Notes under the pieces: generated by a model
Told to the model about the DNA's origin: nothing
What the model saw: only the letters and a program-made list of their open reading frames with translations
The model's database searches: none
In this document: one piece after another, positions 31,877 through 42,639 of the stretch
How the letters are laid out: every line of letters starts with the position of its first letter
Numbering within the stretch: the first letter of the stretch is position 1
Source of the DNA: Bombyx mori
Taxonomy: Eukaryota; Arthropoda; Insecta; Lepidoptera; Bombycidae
DNA length: 64,000 nucleotides
Direction: 5' to 3'
Assembly: GCF_030269925.1 (NCBI RefSeq)
Contig: NC_085130.1
Location: 3,546,501 to 3,610,500, forward strand
Position numbers and translations under genes: made by a program

Positions 31877-34564
31877 ATAGTTCCGCAAATACAACAACGG
31901 GACCTGTCCCTCTTGTGGCTGCGCGTAGATCACGGGGGCTGTACCCGAGTCTACGCGTGCCTGTACAGGTCCCACAGCAGTGATGCAGGTTCAGCTCTGA
32001 TAGAGCATGTGCAAGAGGGGACTAACCGCGTGCTTGAGCAGTACCCATCTGCGGAGGTGGTGGTTCTTGGAGACTTTAACGCTCATCACCAAGAGTGGTT
32101 GGGGTCCAGAACCACTGACCTCCCGGGTCGGACTGCCTACGATTTCGCCTTGGCCTACGGCCTCTCCCAGCTGGTGACACAGCCCACCCGTGTCCCAGAT
32201 ATTGAGGGGCACGAGCCTTCTCTGTTGGACCTTCTGCTGACCACCGATCCAGCCGGATACAGTGTGGTGGTCGACGCTCCACTTGGATCGTCTGATCACT
32301 GCCTTATCCGTGCTGCCACACCACTCTCTCGTCCTAGTCGTCGAACGACGACCAGGTATCGAAGAGTTTGGCAGTATTTGTCAGCAGATTGGGATGGATT
32401 GCGTGAGTTTTACGCATCCTACCCATGGGGGCGGTTCTGCTTTTCCTCTGCTGATCCTGACGTCTGTGCGGACCGTCTTAAAGACGTGGTGCTCCAGGGG
32501 ATGGAATTGTTTATTCCCTCCTCTGAAGTGCCCGTTGGGGGTCGCAGCAGACCCTGGTATAACAATGCCAGCAGGGATGCTGCACACCTCAAGCGGTCCG
32601 CATACGTTGCATGGGATGATGCTAGGAGACGTCGGGATCCTAACATCTCAGAGGAAAGGCGGAAATATAACGCCGCTTCCAGGTCCTACAAGAAGGTTAT
32701 TGCCAGGGCGAAATCGGAGCACGTTGCTAGAATTGGCGAGCGACTGAAGAGCTATCCCTCTGGGAGCCGTGCTTTTTGGTCGCTCGCCAAAGCTGCAGAA
32801 GGTAACTTTTGCAGGTCTAGTCTCCCACCACTACGCAAGTCCGATGACAGTCTGGCCCATAGTGCGAAAGAGAAGGCTGACCTTCTGGTCAAACTCTTCG
32901 CCTCGAACTCGACTGTGGACGACGGGGGTGCCACACCACCGAACATCCTCCGGTGTGATAGTTCCCTGCCGGAGATCTGCTTTACACAGTGTGCAGTCAG
33001 GCGGGAACTCCGACTCCTGGACGTCCATAAGTCGAGCGGGCCAGACGGCATCCCTGCAGTGGTTCTGAAAACGTGCGCCCCTGAGCTGACGCCTGCGCTA
33101 ACGCGTTTGTATCGCCTCTCTTATTGCGCTAACAGGGTTCCGTCTTCATGGAAGACTGCCCACGTCCACCCTATCCCCAAGAAGGGTGACCGGTCGGACC
33201 CATCGAGCTACAGGCCTATCGCGATAACTTCCTTGCTTTCCAAGGTGATGGAGCGAATAATTAATATACAACTCCTGAAGTATCTGGAGGATCGCCAGCT
33301 GATCAGTGACCGACAGTACGGTTTCCGTCACGGTCGCTCAGCTGGCGATCTTCTTGTATACCTTACTCACAGGTGGGCTGAAGCCTTGGAGAGCAAGGGC
33401 GAGGCTCTTGCTGTGAGCCTTGATATTGCGAAGGCCTTCGACAGGGTCTGGCATAGGGCACTTCTGTCGAAGCTACCATCTTACGGAATCCCCGAGGGTC
33501 TCTGCAAGTGGATCGCTAGCTTTTTGGATGGGCGGAGCATCACGGTCGTTGTAGACGGTGACTGTTCTGATACCATGACCATTAACGCTGGCGTTCCACA
33601 AGGTTCGGTGCTCTCCCCCACGCTTTTCATCCTGTATATCAATGACATGCTGTCTATTGATGGCATGCATTGCTATGCGGATGACAGCACGGGGGATGCG
33701 CGATATATCGGCCATCAGAGTCTCTCTCGGAGCGTGGTGCAAGAGAGACGATCAAAACTTGTGTCTGAAGTGGAGAACTCTCTGGGGCGAGTCTCCAAAT
33801 GGGGTGAATTGAACTTGGTTCAATTCAACCCGTTAAAGACACAAGTTTGCGCGTTCACTGCGAAGAAGGACCCCTTTGTCATGGCACCGCAATTCCAAGG
33901 AGTATCCCTGCAACCTTCCGAGAGTATTGGGATACTTGGGGTCGACATTTCGAGCGATGTCCAGTTTCGGAGTCATTTGGAAGGCAAAGCCAAGTTGGCG
34001 TCCAAAATGCTGGGAGTCCTCAACAGAGCGAAGCGGTACTTCACGCCTGGACAAAGGCTTTTGCTTTATAAAGCACAAGTCCGGCCTCGCGTGGAGTACT
34101 GCTCCCATCTCTGGGCCGGGGCTCCCAAATACCAGCTTCTTCCATTTGACTCCATACAGAGGAGGGCCGTTCGGATTGTCGATAATCCCGGTCTCACGGA
34201 TCGTTTGGAACCTCTGGGTCTGCGGAGGGACTTCGGTTCCCTCTGTATTTTGTACCGTATGTTCCATGGGGAGTGCTCTGAGGAATTGTTCGAGATGATA
34301 CCGGCATCTCGTTTTTACCATCGCACCGCCCGCCACCGGAGTAGAGTTCATCCATACTACCTGGAGCCACTGCGGTCATCCACAGTGCGTTTCCAGAGGT
34401 CTTTTTTGCCACGTACCATCCGGCTATGGAATGAGCTCCCCTCCACGGTGTTTCCCGAGCGCTATGACATGTCCTTCTTCAAACGAGGCTTGTGGAGAGT
34501 ATTAAGCGGTAGGCAGCGGCTTGGCTCTGCCCCTGGCATTGCTGAAGTCCATGGGCGACGGTAA
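31877..34564 (+). CDS. BMC1-like ORF2: partial endonuclease, reverse transcriptase
   Basis: The frame is open from the junction with the SINE (reading VPQIQQRDLSLLWLRVDHGG) to the stop at 34562. No native start remains, so the protein is N-terminally truncated. The endonuclease second half shows VLGDFNAHHQEW (about residue 63) and SSDHC (about 138). The RT shows KGDRSDPSSYRPIAI, QYGFRHGRSAGD, SLDIAKAFDRVW (about 514), NAGVPQGSVLSP (about 572) and catalytic YADDST (about 599). The C-terminal region contains YCSHLWAGAP, RRAVRIV and FYHRTARHRS. The missing N-terminal endonuclease residues should prevent autonomous movement. The sequence is GC-rich and frame-conserved compared with the surrounding DNA. 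Confidence 0.92.
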   Translation: MVPQIQQRDLSLLWLRVDHGGCTRVYACLYRSHSSDAGSALIEHVQEGTNRVLEQYPSAEVVVLGDFNAHHQEWLGSRTTDLPGRTAYDFALAYGLSQLVTQPTRVPDIEGHEPSLLDLLLTTDPAGYSVVVDAPLGSSDHCLIRAATPLSRPSRRTTTRYRRVWQYLSADWDGLREFYASYPWGRFCFSSADPDVCADRLKDVVLQGMELFIPSSEVPVGGRSRPWYNNASRDAAHLKRSAYVAWDDARRRRDPNISEERRKYNAASRSYKKVIARAKSEHVARIGERLKSYPSGSRAFWSLAKAAEGNFCRSSLPPLRKSDDSLAHSAKEKADLLVKLFASNSTVDDGGATPPNILRCDSSLPEICFTQCAVRRELRLLDVHKSSGPDGIPAVVLKTCAPELTPALTRLYRLSYCANRVPSSWKTAHVHPIPKKGDRSDPSSYRPIAITSLLSKVMERIINIQLLKYLEDRQLISDRQYGFRHGRSAGDLLVYLTHRWAEALESKGEALAVSLDIAKAFDRVWHRALLSKLPSYGIPEGLCKWIASFLDGRSITVVVDGDCSDTMTINAGVPQGSVLSPTLFILYINDMLSIDGMHCYADDSTGDARYIGHQSLSRSVVQERRSKLVSEVENSLGRVSKWGELNLVQFNPLKTQVCAFTAKKDPFVMAPQFQGVSLQPSESIGILGVDISSDVQFRSHLEGKAKLASKMLGVLNRAKRYFTPGQRLLLYKAQVRPRVEYCSHLWAGAPKYQLLPFDSIQRRAVRIVDNPGLTDRLEPLGLRRDFGSLCILYRMFHGECSEELFEMIPASRFYHRTARHRSRVHPYYLEPLRSSTVRFQRSFLPRTIRLWNELPSTVFPERYDMSFFKRGLWRVLSGRQRLGSAPGIAEVHGRR

Positions 34565-34610
34565 CCACTCACCATCAGGTGGGCCGTATGCTCGTCTGCC
34601 TACAAGGGCA

Positions 34611-34686
<76 letters not shown>
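31877..34686 (+). mobile_element. Young BMC1-like non-LTR retrotransposon, 5'-truncated
   Basis: The element contains part of the endonuclease, the whole RT, a 3' UTR (CATGGGCGACGGTAACCACT...) and a pure poly(A) of 74 nt at 34613-34686. The 3' UTR is the reference for at least seven truncated copies in this window (1.4, 12.3, 16.6, 35.2, 37.4, 48.7 and 57.6 kb). The long uninterrupted A-run and open frame point to a recent insertion. BMC1 (Jockey group) is my best name. Confidence 0.9.
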
Positions 34687-34688
<2 letters not shown>

Positions 34689-35179
34689 ATAACGCACGAT
34701 AGATCTAAACTAATTTAGTATGGAACCATGCTTGAATTTTACTTCTTTAACTTCTTACTACTTTAATTAATGACTTTCGACATCTTTATTCATAAGTAAA
34801 ATGTAATTTTCTGTACGAGATAATATAATTTGGTGTTTGTTAATGTTCAAACGAAAAACTGTTTTGAAATTTTAATAATTAAATATCTAATTAATGTAAG
34901 CAGCCTTGACTCTGTTTTAGATCATCGACATTCGAGTTTTTAGGGTTGCTAGACTAAGCAAAATTTAGGAATTAACAAAAATAATCCTAAACGTGTATCA
35001 TGGCTCATCTGAAGCTTGGTAATTACCTTGAAACTATAGATGTCACCACATGAACGTTGCTAACTTACCGTAAATTACATAAAATTTCATATCTCAGTTG
35101 TCCGACTCTTCCAACTGGAACGCGTAATTGATTCGGGACTAAAATTAGTAGGATGTCATGGTATCATATCCGTCTTCAA
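34687..35179. other. No gene recognised
   Basis: AT-rich unique-looking sequence. Confidence 0.45.
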
Positions 35180-35316
35180 ATGATGCTTGTGGAGAGTACT
35201 TAACGGTAGGCACCGGCTTGGCTCTACCCTTGGCATTGCTGAAGTCCATGGGCGACGGTAACCACACACCATCAAGTGAGCAGTACGGCTCGTCTGCCCA
35301 CTAGGGCAATAAAAAA
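35180..35316 (+). mobile_element. BMC1-like 3' UTR fragment
   Basis: GCTTGTGGAGAGTACTTAACGG through GGGCAATAAAAAAA, strongly 5'-truncated. Confidence 0.85.
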
Positions 35317-36292
35317 ATCCTGCCACCAGTAAAAATATACCTATATATTTCAAAGTATACGCAACAGAGAGGTAGAGATAGTATTCCAGTGTTTGGTTTA
35401 ATGCAGTAAAAATGATATAAACAGGTGAATGAACTATGATCGTGTGGAACTCAGATTATTCTCAGGTCGCTCAGATTATTAGCGTAGACATGAGACATGA
35501 GGTCTGTTCGGTTTCTGAACGTCAAAATGTCAGCGAGCGACGTCCGCCATGACATTTATTTCTTCTTTTTTTTTCAAATTCAGCCGCCAAGAGCGACGCG
35601 TCGATTTTATATTTCTTTTATATTCAGTCTTTAATTTGTCATACGAAATATCTCAAAAACAATAAATATAGTCCACGCTCATTTACCACAACTTAACAAG
35701 GTCTGTTATAAAAATCAAGCGTAATTAAAACTTATTGTGAATTAGTACAATTAACCTTTGCATTTTGAGACGGGACCCAAAAGTCTTACGAGATGCCTGT
35801 GCTAAGGGACTACTAATATGGATACTGCTACCCACTAAATCACTTCTCTGCATTCTCGCCCAAGAGTTCGATCCTGGCCCGAAATAGCACCCGGGAATGG
35901 TAAGAAGATTACCGCAGTCAGCAAATATTAGTAAAATTAACCTGCGAATGGTTGCACAGCCATCACATACAGTACGTAACACAAAGCTTAAACAAAAATA
36001 GAAAAATAATAATCTGGTCGAATTTTTTTAACATTGCAACACTTTCTCCCTAAGCACACGTTTAGTTAAAAATTCGGTTGTGTACGTCCGCTCGGTAAGT
36101 ACAACAGTCGTGTGGTTGGTTTAGAATTCTGTCGTAAGACCATTTGGTAGGAACTCCTCTTCCGATCTCTGTGACGTGTTCTTTATCACGAGATTTCCAG
36201 CGTTGCCTCATGTTGCGTGTTTCATTTTATTATGTGTTATGAAGTTCCCATTAGCAGTAACTCAGTCGAAGCTCATAGCCTTAGACTTTTAT
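35317..36292. other. No gene recognised
   Basis: ATGTCAGCGAGCGACGTCCG near 35527 resembles, inverted, a patch near 47705, so a diverged unnamed repeat is possible. No exon is supported. Confidence 0.4.
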
Positions 36293-36541
36293 TTATTTAT
36301 TTTATTGCTTAGATGGGTGGACGAGCTCACAGCCCACCTGGCGTTAAGTGGTTACTGGAGCCCATGGACATCTACAACGTAAATGCGCCACCCACCTTGA
36401 GATATAAGTTCTAAGATCTCAGTATAGTTACAACGGCTGCCCCACCCTTCAAACCGAAACGCATTACTGCTTCACGGCAGAAATAGGCACGGCGGTGGTA
36501 CCTACCCGCGCGGAATCACAAGAGGTCCTACCACCAGTAAA
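36293..36541 (-). mobile_element. Bm1 SINE, short form
   Basis: Near-consensus minus-strand copy from TTTTATTGCTTAG to CCTACCACCAGTAA. Confidence 0.95.
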
Positions 36542-36662
36542 AGACTAGTCAGTTTTGAGCCGGATCCTCGCAGGAAGTCGCGATTTCGATTGGAAACAGC
36601 CGCGAAGCAGTTGTCCTTGAGCTGTTAGGCCTAAAGCCTCATCTGAAAGCTTTTTTTTTGCT

Positions 36663-36990
36663 TTGCTACCTAATCTGATGGTCTTGAGAGACCATTTCAG
36701 CGTAACCTTAACTAGTAACTGAGCTTACGGGGCTCAAACCTGACGACGTTGCTAACACTAACCCTAGCAAGAGCAGTGCTTCGCAGAATCTACCACTGGA
36801 TCAGAAATGCGACCCACTGAGAAAATCCGGCCAGAAACTCAGTAGGCTGTGTCTGTGGGTTAATTTACTTGTCGGGACCTTCGTCGCAAGCGACGGGTTC
36901 GATGAGGACGATGACCGGTGCTTGGGGTACCTAAAAGCACCGTTAGTGGATCTGGTGGATCCGAAATGACGTGCTCTGAAAGTAATTGAG
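36663..36990 (-). mobile_element. Family C retroposon
   Basis: Plus-strand order: a T-rich start, CTACCTAATCTGATGG..., GCTCAAACCTGACGACGTTGC, CTTCGCAGAATCTACCAC, CACCGTTAGTGGATC, CCGAAATGACGTG. The T-run at 36651-36659 is the A-tail of an element on the minus strand. The minus frame SLATKVPTSKLTHRHS...LLSFWPDFLSGS is shared with other copies. Preceded at 36595-36632 by the unnamed repeat also seen near 20400. Confidence 0.8.
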
Positions 36991-37429
36991 TAGCAAATCG
37001 TCGAATTCGTCCATTCATCGTGGCTAAACAGCAAGACATTTGAACCGACGGTGATTTATGATACTTTTTTTAAATATTTCTATTGCTAGTTCTACCTCGA
37101 GGGGTTAGGTTCTCAACACGCGTTGTCTAGCATAAAGCAGCCGTCCGCTTCCAATTAAAGTTACGACTAAGCTACATAGTTCGCGGAACACGCACGTTAA
37201 CTAATCAAAAACCAATGACAATCGTTAGATAAATGAAAGTCTCTTCTCGAAATAAATCCAGTATTTTGAAGAAAAAAATTACAAGCAAAAAAAAACCGAG
37301 CAAGATCGAAAGACTGCTAATTAATTAATAGCTTTTGCATCAGGCGTTTGAGAATAAAATTGCAATAAATAGTCAAATAGCTATGTGTTAAGTTTTTAAG
37401 TGACTAACATATAATACATAGATTCAACA
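36991..37429. other. No gene recognised
   Basis: No supported features. Confidence 0.45.
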
Positions 37430-37618
37430 TCCGGCTATGGAATGAGCTCCCCTCCACGGTGTTTCCCGAGCGCTATGACATGTCCTTCTTTAAGAGAGGT
37501 TTGTAAAGAGTATTAAGCGGTAAGCAGCGGCTTGGCCCTGGTATTGCTGAAGTCCATGAGCAACGGCAACCACTCAGGTGGGCCGTATGCTCGTCTGCCT
37601 GCAAGGGCAATAAAAAAA
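37430..37618 (+). mobile_element. BMC1-like LINE 3' fragment
   Basis: Begins ACATCCGGCTATGGAATGAG (RLWNELPSTVFPERYDMSFF) and runs through the 3' UTR to AATAAAAAAAA. Small internal deletions. Confidence 0.9.
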
Positions 37619-37912
37619 ATGCTTGCTAACAAAATATATGGTTTTATTACTAATATAAAGATACATAATAATAATAATACATAATAAAAAAAAGTCCTCG
37701 AGCTTGGCACGAGAAAGGCACTCACGAATAAAGTCTCTCATCGCTAAAATAAATTAATAACAAACATAGAAACTGAGATTCAGTTCGGGAATTCGAACAT
37801 AATTAACTTATTACATGACTCCAATGGCAAATGGCCAAAACAATTTAGATATTGTCAACAGATCAAATCGAGGACAAAACTGCGAATTATGTTTACGAAG
37901 ATAAGTTGTTTT

Positions 37913-38330
37913 TTGTCACTGCCTATTCGCTGGAAGCCAAAGCGTCTATTCTAACTTGTCGCGGACGGAAAGTGAGCTCACGGGCTCAACCTCAGATGAT
38001 TTGCTAACACCTATTGGTGGTAGGACCTCTTGTGAGTCCGCACGGGTAGGCACCACCGCCCTGCATATTTCTACCGTGAAGCAGCAATGCGTTTCGGTTT
38101 GAAGGGTGGGGCAGCCGTTGTAACTATACTTGAGACCTTAGAACTTATATCTCAAGGTGGGTGTCGCATTTACGTCGTAGATGTCTATGGGCTCCAGTGA
38201 CCACTTAACACCAGGCGAGCTGTGAGGTCTTCCACCCAGCTAAGCAATAAAAAAATAAAAAAACCTAGCAAGAGCACTGCTTCACCGAATCTACCACCGG
38301 ATCGCAATAGATTGACTATAAGTTGTATTC
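37913..38330 (-). mobile_element. Old family C copy split by a Bm1
   Basis: Left piece TGCCTATTCGCTGGAAGCC...GATTTGCTAACACC (37913-38009). Right piece CCTAGCAAGAGCACTGCTTC...ACCACCGGATCG (38267-38330). In intact copies these are joined as GCTAACACGAACCCTAGCAAG, so the SINE between them was inserted later. Confidence 0.75.
38010..38266 (+). mobile_element. Bm1 SINE, short form, inside family C
   Basis: TATTGGTGGTAGGACCTCTTG to AATAAAAAAATAAAAAAA. Short form with the standard boundary, flanked by ACCT on both sides, a possible short target duplication. Confidence 0.9.
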
Positions 38331-38528
38331 TCTCATATTTTGGACCAGACATACACATTCCCGGCCCTTCGATTTTGGGATATTTTATTTCATTACCCTG
38401 ATATTAGTTTATACGCGAACACAAATATCATTTCTCGATTCTTAAGGGAATTTCATAATAAAACAAAGTTTTTTATTTCATCATAAAAAACTCTGTTCAG
38501 TTTAGTAGTAGCAATCTTAAAAATTTGT

Positions 38529-38737
38529 TTGCTTAGATGAGTGGAAGATCTCACAGCTTACCTAATATTAAATGAACAGAACCAATAGACATCAAGAAAG
38601 TTAAGCCGTTTCCGATCTTAACTACATGAGCCGATAGTACAACCGCTAATTCACTCTTCAAACCGAAACGCTTTACTGCTTGACGACAGAAATTGGCTGA
38701 GCCGTGGGGGTTCATAGGACGCCCTACCACCAGTAAA
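38529..38737 (-). mobile_element. Old Bm1 copy
   Basis: Diverged minus-strand Bm1 (TGCTTAGATGAGTGGAAGAT to CCCTACCACCAGTAA). Confidence 0.8.
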
Positions 38738-38900
38738 AATAATATGATAATATTGGTACAAAAATTAACCCCAAAATAATATCTAGTCTTTCAATTAAAG
38801 AAACTCATGTTTTGTACGTATCACCTCTTTGTATCTAAGCAGTTAATCCGATTTTGATGAAAATTGGTATAGTTGTCATTGGCCCATCGGAGATAAGACG

Positions 38901-39147
38901 TGGTAGGACCTCTTTTGAGTCCGCACGGGTAGGCACCACCACCTTGCATATTTCAACCGTGAAGCAGTAATGCGTTTCGGTTTGAAGAGTGGGGCAGCCG
39001 TTGTAACTATACTGAGACCTTAGAACTTATATCTCAAGGTGGGTGGCGCATTTACGTCGTAGATATCTATGGGCTCCAGTAACTACTTAAAACCAGGTGG
39101 GCTGTGAGCTCGTCCACCCATCTAAGCAATAAAACAATAAATAAAAT
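38901..39147 (+). mobile_element. Bm1 SINE, short form
   Basis: GTGGTAGGACCTCTTTTGAG to AAGCAATAAAACAATAAATAAAA. Lacks the first six bases of the usual short-form boundary. Confidence 0.9.
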
Positions 39148-39224
39148 ATAAAAAAAAGACAGTTTATGTCGTAATACAATTAATTCTCGCCAGATGGCGC
39201 GCGACTGCTGTCAATTACTTTTTT

Positions 39225-39466
39225 TTTTCTACCTAAACTGATACCCTTGACAGGCTATTTCAGCGGAACCTTAACTAGTAGGTGAGCTCACGGGGCTCAA
39301 ACCTGACGAAGTTGCTAACACGAACCCTAGCAAGAGCCGTGCTTCGCAGAATCTACCACCGGATCGGAAACGCGACCCACTGAGAAGATCCGGCGAGAAA
39401 CTTAGTCTGCTGTGTCTGAGGGTTAATTTACTCGTCGCAAGCGACGTGTTCGACAGTGACCGGGTA
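39225..39466 (-). mobile_element. Family C retroposon
   Basis: T-run (39222-39230) then CTACCTAAACTGATACCC... and the conserved core to GTTCGACAGTGACCGG. The minus frame SLATSKLTLRHSRLSFSPDL is shared with the 45-kb copy. Confidence 0.8.
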
Positions 39467-39525
39467 CTTTCAAACAAATGTGTTTCATACCTTTAACGAT
39501 AGTCGCGGCGAAGGGTGCTCCGTCT

Positions 39526-39730
39526 TCTATACTAATATTATAAAGAGGAAAGATTTGTTTGTTTGTTTGTTTGTTTCGAATAGGCTCCGAAACTACTGGA
39601 CCGATTTGAAAAATTCTTTTTCCATTAGAAGCCGACATTGTCCCTGATGAACATAGGCTACTTTTTTTTTTTTTTTTTGGTTTCATGTGTGTTTTAATGT
39701 TTCCGAAGCGAAGCGAGGGCGGGTCGCTAG
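39526..39730 (+). mobile_element. Non-autonomous Helitron fragment
   Basis: TCTATACTAATATTATAAAGAGG with a (TTTG)n run, ending GAAGCGAGGGCGGGTCGCTAG before T. The base before TC is T rather than A, and the interior is shortened. Confidence 0.65.
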
Positions 39731-40034
39731 TCACTAATAAAATAACATTTTCGTATAATCTATTGACGGTTACATCGTATTTTCGTCTTAAAGTCACGAA
39801 TAAAGCACATTAAACAATAAAATACCGATGTTTATCCATTTTGTTCGTGAATGATTGATTTGTGCCCCGTTCGTGCGATATCCCCACATTCCTAACATTG
39901 TTTACATAAACAGAACGTTTATTGGGGAAATCGTTTTTTCCGTTATATCACACATATACGAGTGTGTGTGTGTATACGTTTTAGCTTGAATTAATTTCAT
40001 GAGTGCTTCAAAATGATTTTGTGTTATACCTATC

Positions 40035-40337
40035 ATCATTATCCTGCCCTTCCATACATGTTTTCTCCTTCCATACTCTTCTATCATATACCATTTCTTC
40101 GCTCACTCCCCTCTTACCCATATCGTCTTTCACACAATCTATCCATTTCTTCTTAGGTCTACCTCTTCCTCTATATCCTTCCATATTCATAGTTAACACT
40201 CTCTTACCAACCTCATTTTCATTTCGTCTCATCACATGTCCATACCATCCCAAACGCGCACTCCTCAGTTTCTCTGTCACAGGTGCCACTTTCAGTTATT
40301 TTTGTGTTATATTTATTTATTTATTATTTTTGTGCCG
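40035..40337 (-). mobile_element. RTE-like LINE 3' end with 18-bp target duplication
   Basis: The minus strand encodes KLRSARLGWYGHVMRRNENE, GRGRPKKKWIDCVKDDM and VYDRRVWKEKT, the post-RT C-terminus of RTE-like elements, with ATGAT-type tail at the left. It is flanked by TTTTGTGTTATACCTATC at 40017-40034 and 40338-40355. Confidence 0.85.
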
Positions 40338-40353
40338 TTTTGTGTTATACCTA

Positions 40354-40570
40354 TCTATACTATTAAACAAATCTACAGCGGTTTTTACGGATGTTCCGTT
40401 ATAACTACTGAACCATGCATCCGATTGACTTGAAACTTGGTGTCCATGTAGAAAATACATGTACTTAATGGATGAGCTAATATTTATATGAGTGTTGGAC
40501 TCCCTAATAACAATGACAATAAATAATAATGTTAATTTGAAATGCCCAGTGAAGCGGTACGCGGTAAGCG
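40354..40570 (+). mobile_element. Non-autonomous Helitron, family 3
   Basis: A|TCTATACTATTAAACAAATC..., closely matching 47187-47453 through CCATGCATCCGATTGACTTG. The 3' end (GCGGTACGCGGTAAGCGAG) has lost CTAG. Its first bases overlap the target duplication of the LINE to its left. Confidence 0.7.
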
Positions 40571-40618
40571 AGTACGGATATTATTTAATAAAAATTAATA
40601 AAAAGTTACTAAAAAAAA

Positions 40619-40915
40619 TGTTTTATTGCTTAGATGGGTGGACGATCTCACAGCCTACCTGCTGTTAGATGATTACTGAAGCCTGCTGGATTAATTACTC
40701 TGGATTAATATATATACATCTACAACGTAAATGCACCACCAGCCTTGAGACTAAAGTCTCAGTATAGTTTCAACGGTTTTCCCACACTTCAAACCGAAAC
40801 GCATTACTGCTTCACGGCAGAAATAGGCAGGGCCGTCGTGCCTACCCCGTGCGGACTCACAAGAGGTCCTACCACCAGTAATTACGCAAATTATAATATT
40901 GCAGGTTCGATTTTT
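40619..40915 (-). mobile_element. Bm1 SINE without tRNA head
   Basis: Minus-strand copy with a short insertion after GCCTGCTGGATT and part of the linker (AATTACGCAAATTATAAT) retained. Truncated within the linker. Confidence 0.85.
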
Positions 40916-40984
40916 ATTTTATATTTTTAAAGCGTAACTAATCGCAGTCGTCGCTGTCCAAATCTTAAAATATTATTAATGATT

Positions 40985-41181
40985 TTTTGGAACGAAATTA
41001 GTTATGGGACGATGCGGAGGGGTACCCTAACCGGGGAAAAACGTCCGTAACGTAAGATTTTTATTAGTGATGCACACAGTGTACGACTTAACTTTGTAAT
41101 AACCTACAAAAAATAACATATTTTTTTATCATTCATTGACCACGATCTCAGAGCGTTCGTTTGCGCAATACACTAACTCTT
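40985..41181 (-). mobile_element. Family E repeat, first half
   Basis: TTTTTTGGAACGAAATTAGTTATGG... to CACTAACTCTTAT equals the minus strand of 61070-61279. The other half is at 42326-42497. Confidence 0.8.
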
Positions 41182-42067
41182 ATGCTACATTTAAAACACG
41201 TGTTTTCATTTTGTTTTCATTATACAAGTGCGAATTTTATATGTGCGTCTGAATTATAATCAGAAGTGATTTAAATTGAATATTTAAATCAATACTAATT
41301 AATATTAGAAAATATTTGTGAAAAAACTGTGCTCATCAACCTTCCTAAGTCCAATACAATTGAGGTTAACTATATATAAATGACAAAATTATTATTTAAT
41401 ATAATTCATAAAAAAAAATTAATTAAAAAAAAAATATATATATACCTATATAATAAAAATAAAGTATGACTTCTTACGCGCGTACATAAGTACACGCACC
41501 CTTTTTTTTATTGCTAAGTTCGATCGACGAAGCTCACGGCCCATCTGCTGTTAAGGGGTTACAGGAGCCCACAGACCAACAGTAAATGTTAAAGTTATGT
41601 TTGTGTTAAGTTAATTAAGCAAATAAAACGTTCTTCGACCTCATGTCAAAGGTGAACAGCTGTATTTACGTTGTAATGAAACTCTGGCTTCAAGTTAATT
41701 GGATATGACGGAGTTCATGTAAAAAAATATATGTATATATCTTTTTGTCACTGCGTAGACGGGTGAATGAGCTCCTCTCGACTGGTATTAAGTGGTTACT
41801 GGAGCATATAGACATCATAACATAACCCCTCCCACCCATCTTGAGACTTGAGAATCGTGTCTCATTTATACAGGATAAGAAATAGCCAACAATTTTTTTT
41901 GTTTTTTTTTATTGTATTTTATTTATTCCTTTACGGTCGACCTCATAATACCTGCCTGCGGGATTTGAACTTTGAGAGAACTAGGTGTCCTTATTCCTTA
42001 AATCACAAAGGCTTTTCTTAAAAAACAAAACACTCAAAATAAAATAATAATATGTGAAGGTTTTACT
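41182..42067. other. Sequence between the two halves of family E
   Basis: Contains minus-strand Bm1 pieces at about 41506-41580 and 41747-41850, and a diverged tRNA-like head at about 41955-42010. The remainder is AT-rich and unassigned. Confidence 0.5.
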
Positions 42068-42320
42068 GGTTTTTTTACTGGTGGTAGGACCTCTTGTGAG
42101 TCCGCGCGGGTGGGTACCACCACCACCCTGCCTATTTCTGCCGTGAAGCAGTAATGCGTTTCGGTTTGAAGGGCGGGGCAGCCGTTGTAACTATACTTGA
42201 GACCTTAGAACTTGTATCTCAAGGTGGGTGGCGCATTTACGTTGTGAATGTCTATGGGCTCCAGTAACCACTTAACACCAGGTGGGCTGTGAGCTCGTCC
42301 ACTCACCTAAGCATTAAAAA
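42068..42320 (+). mobile_element. Bm1 SINE, short form
   Basis: TTACTGGTGGTAGGACCTC to CTAAGCATTAAAAAAA. Its A-tail abuts the second half of the family E repeat. Confidence 0.95.
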
Positions 42321-42325
42321 AAAAA

Positions 42326-42497
42326 AAACAACCGTGAATGAAGTATACCACAATAAGTTCGTACGTTACCGAATGACCGTGGGTTGTTGCGAAACCTCCA
42401 GTTTTATTTTCTTTATACCTCGAATAGAACTTAAAATGAATATTTTTATAATAAGGAACTTGTTCCTATCCGGTGTCCGACGACACCACACATCTTT
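42326..42497 (-). mobile_element. Family E repeat, second half
   Basis: ACAACCGTGAATGAAGTATACC to CTATCC and the hairpin GGTGTC-CGAC-GACACC, then ACACATC. This is the minus strand of about 60905-61068. Confidence 0.85.
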
Positions 42498-42639
42498 TTT
42501 ATATATTTATGAATGAGGGATTACTGTTGGCCCAGAGGCCTTTCCAAATTCACCAGGACAGGTGGGCGAGCAAAGGCTCAGCCAGAAGGGTGTTTTATTA
42601 AGTTCTACGACACGTGACCCTTTCTATTAATTTAGATAA

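Noticed and set aside
33473..34412. Antisense ORFs of 70-170 codons under the LINE RT
   Set aside because: Shadow frames of the GC-rich RT gene.
34521..34718. ORF ending in a poly-lysine run
   Set aside because: It reads the 74-nt poly(A) tail of the LINE.
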